In this document: piece after piece, positions 9,297 to 18,903 of the stretch | How the letters are laid out: every line of letters begins with the position of its first letter | Numbering within the stretch: the first letter of the stretch is position 1 | Source: Cochliopodium minus | Taxonomy: Eukaryota; Discosea; Himatismenida; Cochliopodiidae | DNA length: 21,704 bases | Reading direction: 5' to 3' | Assembly (NCBI GenBank): GCA_024220525.1 | Contig: JAMYWO010000018.1 | Coordinates: 246,622-268,325 of the forward strand | Translations under genes and position numbers: made by a program | The notes under the pieces: model-generated | The model's input: only the letters and a program-made list of their open reading frames with translations | What the model was told of the DNA's origin: nothing | The model's database searches: none

Positions 9297-12200
9297 TCAA
9301 ATTGAATTTAAATATTCCTCTATTTGTTGGATAAGCTGAACTTTTTTGAATCTTTGTGCTTGAGAGATAACTTCTTTGAGAATTGATTTTTTAATGGAAA
9401 CAGATCCTGTTAATTCTTTTAGTTTTTTAAGGATTGAGTCATGAGAAAGATTGCTTCTGATAAATTTGAAAACATCGTTTTTAATATTCAGATTATTCTT
9501 TGAGTCCTCTTCTGATTGATTGTTATCACTGCTATTTTGAGCATAAGGATCGTTTATGGTAGGATTGGAAGAAGGATCTAGAGAAGAGAAAGAATAAGGA
9601 GAAGGAGGAGGGGTAAGAGAAGGAGAGTTGGGTGACATAGGAGAAGTAGGAGAAGCAGGGGACATAGGAGGAGAATTTAGAGAGACAGAGGGGGAAGAAA
9701 TATTGTTGCCATTGTTGTTGTTTTGTTTTTTTGGTTTTTCAATTTGTTGACTATCTTCCAAATCATCTATTTGAAATTTAACTTTACCTCTGCATGCAAG
9801 TTTTTCGATGCTACGAAAAGGATTTCCAAAAAATTGTCTTTTTTCGAGGGCAGGATTGATTTCCAAACTTCGGAGTTTTTCTTCTTTAAAGAGATACTCG
9901 TGGTAATTTCCCATTTGAGAAATAGGGACGTGATGTTTGGATTCTTCTTCCAATAAATTGTTGAGATTGAGATCTGTTTTCAATCTTCCTTCATTTCTGT
10001 TGAAAAAGGAGGAACTGAGTTTGTGAATGTGTTCTATCAAATGAGAACGATCAATGTTGAATATGTTTGTACAAAGGGTATCATTTCTGTCAGAAATAGA
10101 AGTGTTGCTGAGAAAAGAAAAACCAGCACCTATCCCTTCTTTGTCATCACTTCCAAACAAACCCTCGTTTTCTACTTTTTTTTGCTCATTTACATTTATG
10201 TTAACACTACTGTTACTATTGTTACTGTTGTTACTGTTGGTATGATCGAGAGAAAGAGAAGAATTTAAAATTTTGGAATCAGTAGTAGAATTCTCTATGT
10301 TTTCTGAAATTTCATTACTGCTTTCTCCAAACAAATTAAAATTGTTATTTCCGCTGTTATTTATGTTATTATTATTGATGTTATTCATGTTGTTGAGAGT
10401 ATTGATACCAGTGGAAGGGGAGGAGGGAGTAGAGAGGGAATGGAGAGGGGAGGAGGAGAGAAAGGTGATGTTGTTGGGATTGTTGGGGTTGGGGGAAGAA
10501 GAAGAAGAAGAAGAGGAGGAGGAGGAGGAGAGGAAGGAAGTGAAATCAAATTTACGACGTTTGGAATGAAGAAGAGGGGAGAGAGACAAGAGATGAGAGG
10601 AGGAAGTTTCTTTGAAAGAATAAATGTTGGAATACAATCTTTCATATTCTACTTTTGAACGATCAGTGAGCTGATTTAAAAAAAAGCTGATTTGATAACT
10701 GATGGTGGCTTCTATGTTTTCAGAAATGGGATTGAAATTGTTTATTCTGTGTTTCATTAAAAACTGTTTGATGGCACCACGTAAAGAAGAAAGATAGTAG
10801 TAAGGGACGGTGGAAAGATAAGTTTCAAATTCCAATTTCCATTTACTTATGATCCCTTTTTTATGTTTATTGATGAAATCTTCCATTAAATGAAAAAGAA
10901 CGGGAAAATTGTATGGTAAAATGAACAAATGAACCACTGCGCGTGAAGAACTCGCTTTCAAAAACCCAAATATTTCTCCCCTTTTCAAATCTGATTCCCT
11001 GTTTTTAGAGGGGCTGGTAGAGTTGATGGGAGATTTGGGATTCCAATGTGGATTTTGATGATTGCAAAACATAAACACTGGCCATGTCGTTCCTTTCGCT
11101 TCTTTCATCAGTGCGTCTGTCAGTGGTGATCCTTCCAATTCGTATTTATCAAACGGAAATCCTATAAAAAAAAGTTTATTTTAATAAAATTTATTTTAAT
11201 TTATTTTTGATTAAAAATTTTGAAAAGGATAAATTTTGAATTTCGGAAATAAAGATTGATTTTGTTGATAATTTTAATTTTTGATCTTTGGATTTCTTGA
11301 TAATTTTTGATAAATTTTTTTTTTTGGGAATTTAATTTTTTTACCCTCCAAAATTTTAATCTTGGCGCTATTGGTAGGAATGAATTGAATGTTGGGTTGA
11401 GAAGATCTGCTTAACAACTCGAAGCCTCTTTTTCTCTTTTTGAGATCGTTGGTTTGACAATCCATGAGCATGGAGTGAACATAGTCCATAGATAAGAAAT
11501 CCTCAGGGATGGGAAACCAAAAAGACTGAACAATGTTGGTTTGTTTTTTGATTAAAGGCAAATAAAGATTGCAATACTGTAATTTGTTTTCCAAAAGTTT
11601 AAATTCATTGGGATTGGTGGTATTGTTGCAACTAAATGACACCACTACTCCTTCTCTTTGAAGTTTTGAAGAAATCATTTCCATTGTTTGCAAGAGAAAC
11701 TTCATACTGTTCACAGAGATCAATTGTCCTCCTGTTCTTTCACTCAACATCTTTAATTTCTCTTCTGTTGAATCTTTATCTTTTGAAATACTCTCTTCAA
11801 TCTTATCTTTTATTGGTATCCCTGGTATTTCAAGCAAAATTGAATATAATCTTTGGTCCCATCTGAATGATTCTTTTGTCAAATCACTTTCGCTATTGGA
11901 ATTAAATATCTAAGAAAGAATCAGAAAAAGATGTATTATTTTATTTAAAATTTGTTTTACCGAAGAAAAATTGGAATCATCACTCTTTTGTTTTGAATCA
12001 GTAATCAAAATTACCACTGAATTCTTTTGAAACCATGGTTTTCTTCCCATCATATAATTATCGATTTTTGATTGAATCCTGAAGAGATTCAATTGATCAA
12101 ATGCTCGTTGAATAGACAGAAATACATTATTCTGATCATAAGCTTTCAAGAACTTTATTTCTTCAATAATATTCACAAAATTATCTTTCCATCCAGATAC

Positions 12201-12401
12201 AACTCCATATTTTTCTTCAAAGGATAAAAGGAAGTATTTTTCAAATTTGATCATATTTGGATCTCTCCCTCTTATTTTTATAAAATGTTCTACGGCTGTT
12301 TTAGCAACATCCAAATAGCTCATTCCTCCATCACATATTTGGTTCATAGAACCAGATGTATCAATCAGAAAACAAATATGCCTTTTATAGTTTATATTCA
12401 T
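9297..12401 (-). CDS. INTS6: Integrator complex subunit 6
   Basis: Subunit of the nuclear Integrator complex, which cleaves snRNA 3' ends and terminates short transcripts. In animals INTS6 helps bring PP2A to the complex. Exons: 12401-11961, 11909-11345, 11161-9297; 956 codons and stop (human 887). A von Willebrand A domain starts at once, with an intact metal-site motif in LIDTSGSMNQ (DxSxS at 14-18), then SYLDVAKTAVEHF, IRGRDPN and DNYMMGRKPWF, all close to the family. LTKESFRWDQRLYS follows in exon 2. Exon 3 opens with FPFDKYELEGSPLT, then FGFLKASSSRAVVHLFILPY and VPYYYLSSLRGAIKQFL. A long Ser/Asn/Pro-rich stretch occupies the middle. The last 33 residues, from SIKKSILKEVISQAQRFKKV, match the conserved C-terminal domain shared by INTS6 and SAGE1. 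It is tail-to-tail with the coilin-like gene. Confidence 0.93.
9590..10560 (-). repeat. Ser/Asn/Pro low-complexity coding region of INTS6
   Basis: This part of INTS6 exon 3 encodes a Ser homopolymer of about 13 residues (near 10500-10540), NNMNNINNNNINN-type Asn runs (near 10330-10390), and a Pro-Ser block (about 9590-9690) with repeated SPASPTSPMSPNSP, resembling proline-directed phosphorylation sites. The region is probably disordered. Frames open on the other strand and in other phases here are products of the repeats. Confidence 0.8.
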
Positions 12402-12489
12402 TTAAAAAATAGTTTTCAATTTTTTTTTTTTTTATTTGAATATTTTTTAAAACAAAAAAAAACTTAACACCCATAAAGAATCTATCCAA
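12402..12489. other. Spacer between the PQ-loop gene and INTS6 (tandem genes)
   Basis: 88 bp with a T14 run and an A9 run. It must contain the INTS6 promoter and the 3' end of the PQ-loop gene. No specific element was recognised. Confidence 0.5.
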
Positions 12490-13423
12490 TCAGAGTGGCA
12501 ATTTCTTTTTACCATAATCATAATATAAATAAAGAGAATAAGTTGTCAGTGCTTGCAACATGGAATTAATATATAATAAATATGTTGAAGAATTAACTGG
12601 AGGCTTTTCATAACACATCATCAATCCCAAAATACCTCCGAATAAGTTCATGTGTTGAGTTAATAATGAGATTCCTCCTGTGGTCCTGTAAAAAGAAGGA
12701 TTTGTATCAAATGTGTGCACAGAGCAAAATTGAATGAAATTACCTGACTCTAATACATTCTCTGATTTGTGGAACATGGCTGAATATTTGTCCTATGGGC
12801 TTTACAAAATTCGTTAAAGCCAATGTTTCTGGAAATAATATTCCTGTTGATAATGGAAGAAGAGGAAATAATAACCACATCAAATATTGTTCATTATCTT
12901 TTGGAGCATAAATATAGAATCTATTTGTTTTGGATTTTTTGAAAATTGTGACTTTTTTAAAAAAGATGAAAAGATTTACTGAACCATGAATATGGAATGT
13001 TGTAATATATTGAATAATCCATATGCAACAACTGGAAAAGTTTCTATTTTTCACATTATAAAAATTTTAGAAATTTTGGTTTTTAAAAAAACACGTAAAG
13101 AATTAATTGATCTACCCTTGAGTAACCATGCATTCATGCACAAATAAGAAGCACCAATTAATTTAATGATTATTCCACTTGAACTAAAACCCTCTATGAT
13201 TTATAAATCATTGCATTAAATATATGTTTATCAGTGATACTTCAGTTTGAAAATAACGGTAATTTTCTTACCAATGTTTTTTCTCTTGTAGGTTAGCATT
13301 GCTTGTGGGAAATATCTTTATATTGGTTGAGAATTAAAATCAATTTGATTGAAATGTTTACTGCAAAGTGAAGAGTATGCTCGCAGTCATACCACAAATA
13401 TATCCAAATGAAATATACGGCAT
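12490..13423 (-). CDS. PQ-loop multi-pass membrane protein, MPDU1/SLC66-like
   Basis: Exons: 13423-13362, 13315-13272, 13193-13116, 13043-12980, 12920-12744, 12685-12490; 206 codons and stop. About seven hydrophobic segments are visible, with two PQ motifs one per half: YFPQAMLTYKRKNIEGFS (Pro24-Gln25) and HVPQIRECIRVRTTGGISL (Pro133-Gln134). This is the family hallmark. PQ-loop proteins include lysosomal amino-acid exporters and MPDU1, which is needed for use of mannose-P-dolichol in the ER. The second half, with TTGGISLLTQHMNLFGG, resembles the MPDU1 segment STGxLSxxTxFxxxGGS. LFPETLAL and the short length (SLC66A3 is about 202 aa) fit SLC66 members equally well. I therefore do not pick one. 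The start ATG is followed directly by the first membrane span, so no signal peptide precedes it. It is divergent from HID1. Confidence 0.85.
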
Positions 13424-13718
13424 CAATTTTTTTTTTTTTTATAAACTATAATGTTTAACAATTGATTATTTGTGATCAAAAGATAAATCCAATAAAAAAA
13501 ATTTTATTTCTTTGTTTGTTCAAACAATCGTGAACAATTTTCTTTAAAAAGGGAAGTATAGTCAAAATCGAATTTTATTTAAATTTCAAAAGAAAAAAGT
13601 TCACTAATCTTATGTTGAATTTAAAATCCAAACCTGTTTCACAAAATTAATTTTTGAAACTGAGATATAAAACTTTAAAATTTGGCAAAGTTAAATAGTT
13701 CAAATAAAATAATAAAAA
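13424..13718. promoter_or_regulatory. Divergent promoter region of the PQ-loop gene and HID1
   Basis: The 295 bp between two divergent starts is AT-rich, with a T16 run beside the PQ-loop ATG. An inverted repeat TTGTTTG-TT-CAAACAA lies at 13512-13527. An overlapping looser pair, TTGTTC and GAACAA, follows to about 13537. No open frame or RNA gene was seen. Confidence 0.45.
13512..13527. promoter_or_regulatory. Inverted repeat, candidate regulatory site
   Basis: Perfect 7-base arms TTGTTTG and CAAACAA with a 2-base spacer. It resembles the palindrome in the CCT8/coilin promoter (TTTGTTG-C-CAACAAA). Function is inferred only. Confidence 0.3.
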
Positions 13719-16700
13719 ATGGGATCATTTAAATCCAGATTGCTCAATGATCTAGAGAACTGTGAAGAATTATTGAATAAAGGATTATGGGATACTATTT
13801 TGGAAAAATCTTCTCTAGAATCGATAATGCAATTACAACAGGAGGAAATAAAGATTATAAGAGAAAAGAACATCATATTCGAGAAAATAATAGAATGTGT
13901 AAGAAACAATTTCTTTTTATAATTCGAAAATTAACAATTATCAATCAATAGGTGCATGATTCATTGTCCAAACATTTGAATAAAATCAAAAAATTGAACG
14001 AAAACAAAATTTTGATTTGTTTTTCTTTGATTATCAAAATCTTCCCAAATATTTACCAAGATTCAACTTCTAATTTTTTGTGGGAAATAAAAGTGAAAGA
14101 GGGAAAACCAAATGAAGAAGAAATACATTTAAATTGCCCTCAATGCCAAAATAAAGTTGAAATAAACTGGATATTATGTCCTTCATGTTCCTATTCTTTG
14201 ATAGAGTATGATAAACCTTTAGCATTTAAGATGATAGATTTGCTTTTGAAATTTTTCTTCATGAAAGATGATTTAAGTATTCCAGATTCCATCAAAGAGA
14301 ATAATATTTGGGAAGAAGGATTATTGACAAATAAAATAGATGTCAAATCAAAGAATATGATTAATTTTCGATCTATTTTATTAAAATCACTGATTGGTAA
14401 AAAAAAAAAAAAAAAAAAATAAAATTAAATAAATAGTAGCCCATCAACTACTGATGCAAAAAATACACTGAACCAGGATAGGATAGTAGAGATTACTATC
14501 CTTGACTCAAAAAAAAAAAACAACATCTAATTCAAATCTCATCTAATATTTGAATTCAAAAAATTAATTAAACATTATAAAAAAAAAAAAAAAAAATTAA
14601 AATTAAATAAAATTAAATAAAATTAAATAAAATTAAATAAAATTAAATAAAATTAAATAAAATTAAATAAAAATAAATAAAAATAAATAAAAATAAAATA
14701 AAAATTTTGTTGATTAAAAGAAATAATAAAACAAATAAAAATTTAAATAAAAAATAAAAAATAAGAAATAAGAAATAAAAATAAAAATAAAGCAAAAAAT
14801 AAAAAAAAAACTAAAAACTAAAAAGCTAAAAATAAAAATTTTTAAATAATAGCAATACTCTCTGAACCATTATTTGTGACAGTAGAAAATTATAATAAAG
14901 AGATGGGAAAGAGGGGAGTAAAGTACATAATAGAAAATGAAAAAAAAAGTTACAAATACATTTTTTATTCTTTGTTAAACACTGTGTTGGCATACAATCC
15001 TCCTGGTTGGTTGACTTTTAACCAATTTTTATTCAGTGATTCACAAGAACCTCTTTTTAAATCTTCTCTCCATTTTCTTTTATTACTCCTCCATTCTTCT
15101 GTTCGTGATTCCACCAATACTACTAATACTGATACTACCAATAATACTAATACTACTAATACTACTAATACTGATACTACTAATACTGATACTACCAATA
15201 ATACTAATACTACTAATACTACTAATACTACTAATACCAATACTACTAATACTGATACTACCAATAATACTAATACTACTAATACTACTAATACTACTAA
15301 TACCAATACTACTAATACTGATACTACCAATAATACTAATAATACTAATACTACTAATACTAATACTACTAATACTGATACTACCAATAATACTAATACT
15401 ACTAATACTACTAATACTAATACTACTAATACCAATACTACTAATACTGATACTACCAATAATACTAATACTACTAATACTACTAATACCAATACTACTA
15501 ATACTGATACTACCAATAATACTAATACTACCATAGGAAATAATGATGATACTAACAAAAAAAACAAGAGAAACATGATTGAAAATACAATTAATGAAAA
15601 GATAAACAATTTTAACAAATCTTATTATAATGATAAAAACAAAGGGGATGAAAATAATAATTATGAAAATCAGAATATTCTTAAAAATGTTAAAAAAATA
15701 GAAAGGAATGTGTTTAGAAATTATTTAAAAGAAATATTTCATAATCATTTTGAAATTATTTTAACAAAAATATCTTCTCTTCTTAACAACTCCATTAAAG
15801 CACATTCTTCTTACTTACCAAAAAAAAACATTTCATCACACAAAGAATTGTTTACATTGTTGTGGATCATGTTTGAAGAAAACAAATCTTTTTTCAACTT
15901 TTTAGTTTCTTCAAAACTTTTCCTTTCTTCTCTTTTTCATTCCATTTTACATTTTTTGTATTTTTCTCGTAACATTCTCAAAGAACGTGGTGTGGTACAA
16001 CTCTTAATTTTCATTCTCCTTCTCTTTAGCTCTGAAAAATCTTTTGGTATTTTTTTTTTTTTAAATTCTCTTTCATGAAGTGAAAGTTGATTTAAATTAT
16101 CGAAATTATTTAAATTATTTAAATTATTATTATTTAATATTATCTCTTTTAAAAAAAAATTATCGTAGCAATATTTTTAAACGACATAAACAAAGAAGAA
16201 ACACAAATCCCAAACATGAAAAAAGGAGAAAGCAGATACGCAGATGGATTGGTACAAGTAATATTCAAGTTAATAACAGATGGACATTCTAAAATTTCAT
16301 TTCTTTACAAATTCATAATGAGCATTCTTTTAAATGTGTCACCTCATTTAAGTAATTTAAATATGCATTCTTCTTCTTTATTGTTGAACTTATTTGAAAG
16401 ATTTCGCCGTCCCTCTTTTTTATTGTCCAACGAAAAAAATTATTTCCTTCTCTCTTATTTGTTCGAAATTGTTAACAATTTGATACAACATCATTACCAA
16501 GGAAGCATCAATGTCATTTACAACATCATTTCCAAAGAATCTTCTTTTGATAATTTTTTAAATTTTCTAGTGGAGCCTATTTCTGATTTCCCTCCTCATC
16601 TTTCTTCAAACAATAACAATCTACATAGTGACTTTGAGAGTTCTGATACTCTAAACTTTGAAGATATTAAAGAAAAAAAGGAAAGAATATTTGAGATAAT

Positions 16701-17184
16701 TGAATTAACTCCCTCTTCTCCTTTGCAATCACACAGAAATGGATCAAGAGAGAGTGACAGCGAGAGTGATAGTGAGAGTTCTTCTTGTGAAGTTTTGGAA
16801 ATAAATGCTTTTGTTGCCACAAATGATTTTAAAGATTTGGTAAGAAAATCTCTTCCCCTTGACCCCATTACCAAAGTTTTGGGTGCCCTCATTCCAAGAG
16901 GTTTTTTCTTTTTTCTTTTTTAAATTTTAAAGTCTTTACCAAATTTTTATCTAGTCAACTTGGTCATCACTGGAGGGGCTTATGATCAACAAAACATTTT
17001 AAGTCTAATTAAAGAGACAAATGTTTCTGGTATCAATCCAGGACCAATCAAATTAAGAAAATTTCAAAGAAATTTACAAACCGATCAGTGGCTTTCCTTG
17101 TTCACTTGGAACATCATATTTTTTGACCAAACTATTTTTTCTGAAAATAAAACTTCTCTGATCAGATTAGTCAATCAAAATTAA
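13719..17184 (+). CDS. HID1: HID1 family protein (Golgi/secretory vesicle trafficking) with inserted zinc ribbon
   Basis: HID1 is a peripheral membrane protein of the medial/trans-Golgi that works in secretory-granule and vesicle sorting. Exons: 13719-13898, 13952-14396, 14853-16046, 16169-16900, 16955-17184; 926 codons and stop (human 788). The start MGSFKS has Gly2 and Ser6, the pattern for N-myristoylation known for HID1. Family blocks in order: ILICFSLIIKIFPNIYQD, NNIWEEGLL, SLLNTVLAYNPPGW (about 248-261), FNQFLFSDSQEPL, SHKELFTLLWIMFEENKSFF, LILLLFSSEKSF, VQVIFKLITDG, LLNVSPHLSNL, LFEIVNNLIQHHYQGS, and the end block INPGPIKLRKFQRN with WLSLFTWNIIF. Two parts are unusual. CPQC and CPSC (Cys122, 125, 136, 139) form a zinc ribbon where human HID1 has an acidic loop. 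A Thr-Asn repeat of about 140 residues follows SSVRDS. A Ser-Asp-Glu run (SESDSESDSESS) lies near the C-terminus. Gene boundaries are secure because each block falls in frame after splicing. Confidence 0.92.
14480..14556. other. Two hairpin-forming inverted repeats inside the HID1 intron
   Basis: Hairpin one: arms AGGATAGTA (14480-14488) and TACTATCCT (14494-14502) around the loop GAGAT. Hairpin two: arms AATTCAAAT (14529-14537) and ATTTGAATT (14548-14556) around a 10-base loop. Between them is an A-rich single-stranded stretch, and an ACA occurs at about 14571. The two-hairpin layout recalls an intron-encoded small RNA such as an H/ACA snoRNA. However, the stems are much shorter than usual and no guide pocket could be identified. 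Confidence 0.35.
14597..14700. repeat. AAATAAAATT decamer array in the HID1 intron
   Basis: About eight near-perfect copies of a 10-base AT-only unit, followed by AAATAAATA variants and degenerate A-rich sequence up to the acceptor. Confidence 0.85.
15113..15534 (+). repeat. In-frame Thr-Asn-Thr minisatellite in HID1
   Basis: ACT/AAT/ACC codons encode about 140 residues built from TNT and NTT triplets. There is a clear higher-order unit marked by DTTNNTNTTN. The marker base run GATACTACC starts at 15131, 15188, 15254, 15320, 15377, 15449 and 15506. That gives seven copies spaced 57, 66, 66, 57, 72 and 57 bases, all multiples of three. The spacing points to growth by unequal exchange of whole units, with selection keeping the frame. 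The array interrupts HID1 shortly after SLLNTVLAYNPPGW, where human HID1 has a short Ser/Thr/Asp-rich variable loop. All three forward frames and one reverse frame are open across it. Confidence 0.9.
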
Positions 17185-17509
17185 GAAGTTCTCAATAATT
17201 GAATAGCATGCATTTTATTGAAGGTTCTTGAAAATGATTGAACAAAAACGGATATTTTTAATAAAAAAAATTATTATATTTCAAAAAATAATATTCAAAA
17301 TTTAAACAAAAGTTGTTTCAGAAAAAAAAGAAAACGGGAGAAATGTCAAGATTGGAGAATGGTGAAAAAGGTTTCAAGAAATAAAAAATCATCCAAGGTT
17401 CTTCCCTTCCAAAAATTCTCCAACACTAGTTCTCCAATTTCTATCAACTATGTGATATTCAAGATGATCTTTAGTTTTTAGTATAAAAAAAATAATTATA
17501 AAATTGGAA
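17185..17509. other. 325-bp intergenic region with inverted repeats, no gene recognised
   Basis: The half nearest the next gene (about 17330-17470) is richer in G and C than other spacers. ATTGGAGAA on the plus strand near 17353 is matched by TTCTCCAAT near 17433-17441, and a second TTCTCC lies near 17418. On the minus strand a frame of about 26 codons, from GATCATCTTGAATATCACAT (near 17470) to a TGA near 17391, reads like protein (HIVDRNWRTSVGEFLEGKN) but has no ATG and no clear exons around it. A hairpin RNA or a gene remnant are both possible. The region must also hold the promoter of the downstream membrane protein gene. Confidence 0.4.
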
Positions 17510-18867
17510 ATGTATCTTTATGATATTTTTTTGAGAATAGATTTTCTATGCACAGTTATATTATTATCCAAATTGTTATTAATTCTCATTTACAGCAAGT
17601 TGAACATATCGGAGAATTATGGGGTATTACTCTTTCAAATAAAAATTTATTTTAATCCAATTTAGGATTTGGAAGAGACAAGAATGCTTCTTCCATCAAT
17701 AAATACGAGTAATGAAGATAAAGGAATAGGCAATCTTTTATTTGAAGAGTTAGAATTGATTATTTATTTTTATTTGGGATTAATTTATTTCACTATAATC
17801 AATACAACACTCTTTGCTTTTTGTTTTTTCTTTATCTTCTTTACATTTCTGAGATTAATCAATTCTTTATTGATAATTGTGAAAGGAATTAATAATAATA
17901 ATTTTAATAAAATTAATTCTATGCTCTTTGTTCTTAGTTCGCTTGTCTCTTTGGTAGAAAACATTATTTAAAAAAAAATCATTGAAATCTTTTTAAAATA
18001 AAGGTACAAGCAGGATGGAGTTTGGCAATAAACGCACTAACTTACACCAAAAAAGACTTTGAACTGATCGATCTCTTGTATCTAGTCTCATCCATTTGTA
18101 CTTTTGTTTTGTTGTTAATATTGATTCCAAAATCTCTTTATATCAAGTTTTCAAGAAATTATGTAAAAAAACATTTAAAAAAAAAAAACTATTTAACTAT
18201 TCTATTTTAGGATAATAATGAAAGGCTTTGGAAAATACATATATTTGACATCGAATCAACAACCATATTTTTGAGTTTGGGAATGATTTTAAACAATTTT
18301 ATTGTTTACAATTCAATTTTAGATATTGTTTGCTGGATTATTTTTACTCTTTTTATTCTATCTTCTCCTTTTTTCGATCGTCACAAAGCAGAAGGGAAAA
18401 TTTATTTTTCCATAAAGGTTTTTCTTTTTTTCATAAAAATATTGGGAAGAATTGTCAACTTCATTCTCTACATGGACCCAAAATACCACCTCTCAAAATT
18501 TTACTACATCTTTACTGTTGCGAGTTTTATTGTTGGCTTAAAAATGATTTTTATGCATGTACTTTCTTATAATTCAAAAAATCAAAACAAAAAAATGATA
18601 CAAAACATATACCTTTCTAACTTAACAACCTATTTGGCACAATCAATTACCATTTATTTGTGCTTCTTTGTTCACAACAATTATGTTGACAACTTTATTA
18701 TTTCTTTTGCAATAATTTTTGTTGTTTTCTCTTTTTTCTTTCTCTTCGATATTCTCTTCTTTAAACGAAAACTTTTATTCAATTTTGGATTGATTATTCA
18801 ATCTTTATCTCTCATCACGGTTTTAATATGGGCAACCATTTTAACTTTTAAAAACTTTAATCCTTAA
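17510..18867 (+). CDS. Multi-pass membrane protein of unknown family
   Basis: Exons 17510-17623, 17666-17953, 18004-18162 and 18211-18867 join in frame to 405 codons and stop. Introns are 42, 50 and 48 bases. I do not recognise the family. Residues 10-28 form a hydrophobic segment (signal peptide or anchor). A short polar stretch follows with possible N-glycosylation sites NIS and NTS, ending near LLFEELE. About nine more hydrophobic segments follow to the end. They include LIIYFYLGLIYFTIINTTLF, VSLVQAGWSLAINALTY and FYYIFTVASFIVGLKMIF, separated by short charged loops (KFSRNYDNNERLWK, FDRHKAEGK, KNQNKKM). The order signal, short lumenal part, then about 7-9 spans recalls GPCR-like or GOST-type architecture, but no diagnostic motif was found. 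The first exon depends on joining TATGGG to GATTTGGAAG; if wrong, translation could start at the ATG at 17683. It stops 36 bp from the convergent receptor-like gene. Confidence 0.72.
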
Positions 18868-18903
18868 TAAAGTAAAAAATTGTTGATATTTTTAAAAAAA
18901 GTT
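18868..18903. terminator. 36-bp convergent 3' region
   Basis: AT-only sequence between two facing stop codons. Both transcripts almost certainly extend into each other. No separate polyadenylation signals can be assigned. Confidence 0.5.

Larger units (their letters stand above)
14397..14852 (+). other. Long HID1 intron 2 with structured island
   Basis: At 456 bases this is by far the longest HID1 intron; the others are 53, 122 and 54. It starts GGTAAAA after codon 208 and ends AATAATAG before CAATACTCTCTGAACC. Most is A-rich simple sequence, including an AAATAAAATT-type 10-base array at about 14597-14680. Bases 14430-14565 differ, with mixed base content and two perfect inverted repeats listed separately. 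No open frame is present. Confidence 0.8.

Noticed and set aside
10273-10569. Plus-strand Glu-rich frame opposite INTS6
   Set aside because: Product of the Ser and Pro coding repeats read backwards. INTS6 is continuous on the minus strand.
13952-14422. A separate small zinc-ribbon gene
   Set aside because: Its start follows a clean intron from the MGSFKS exon, its end matches a GT donor, and the sequences around the ribbon align with the HID1 N-terminal region in order.
14965-15618. Long minus-strand open frame of 217 codons rich in Val and Leu, and a plus-strand Ile/Leu frame at 15036-15536
   Set aside because: Both exist only because the Thr-Asn minisatellite of HID1 lacks stops in most frames. 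HID1 family blocks lie on both sides in the ACT/AAT frame.
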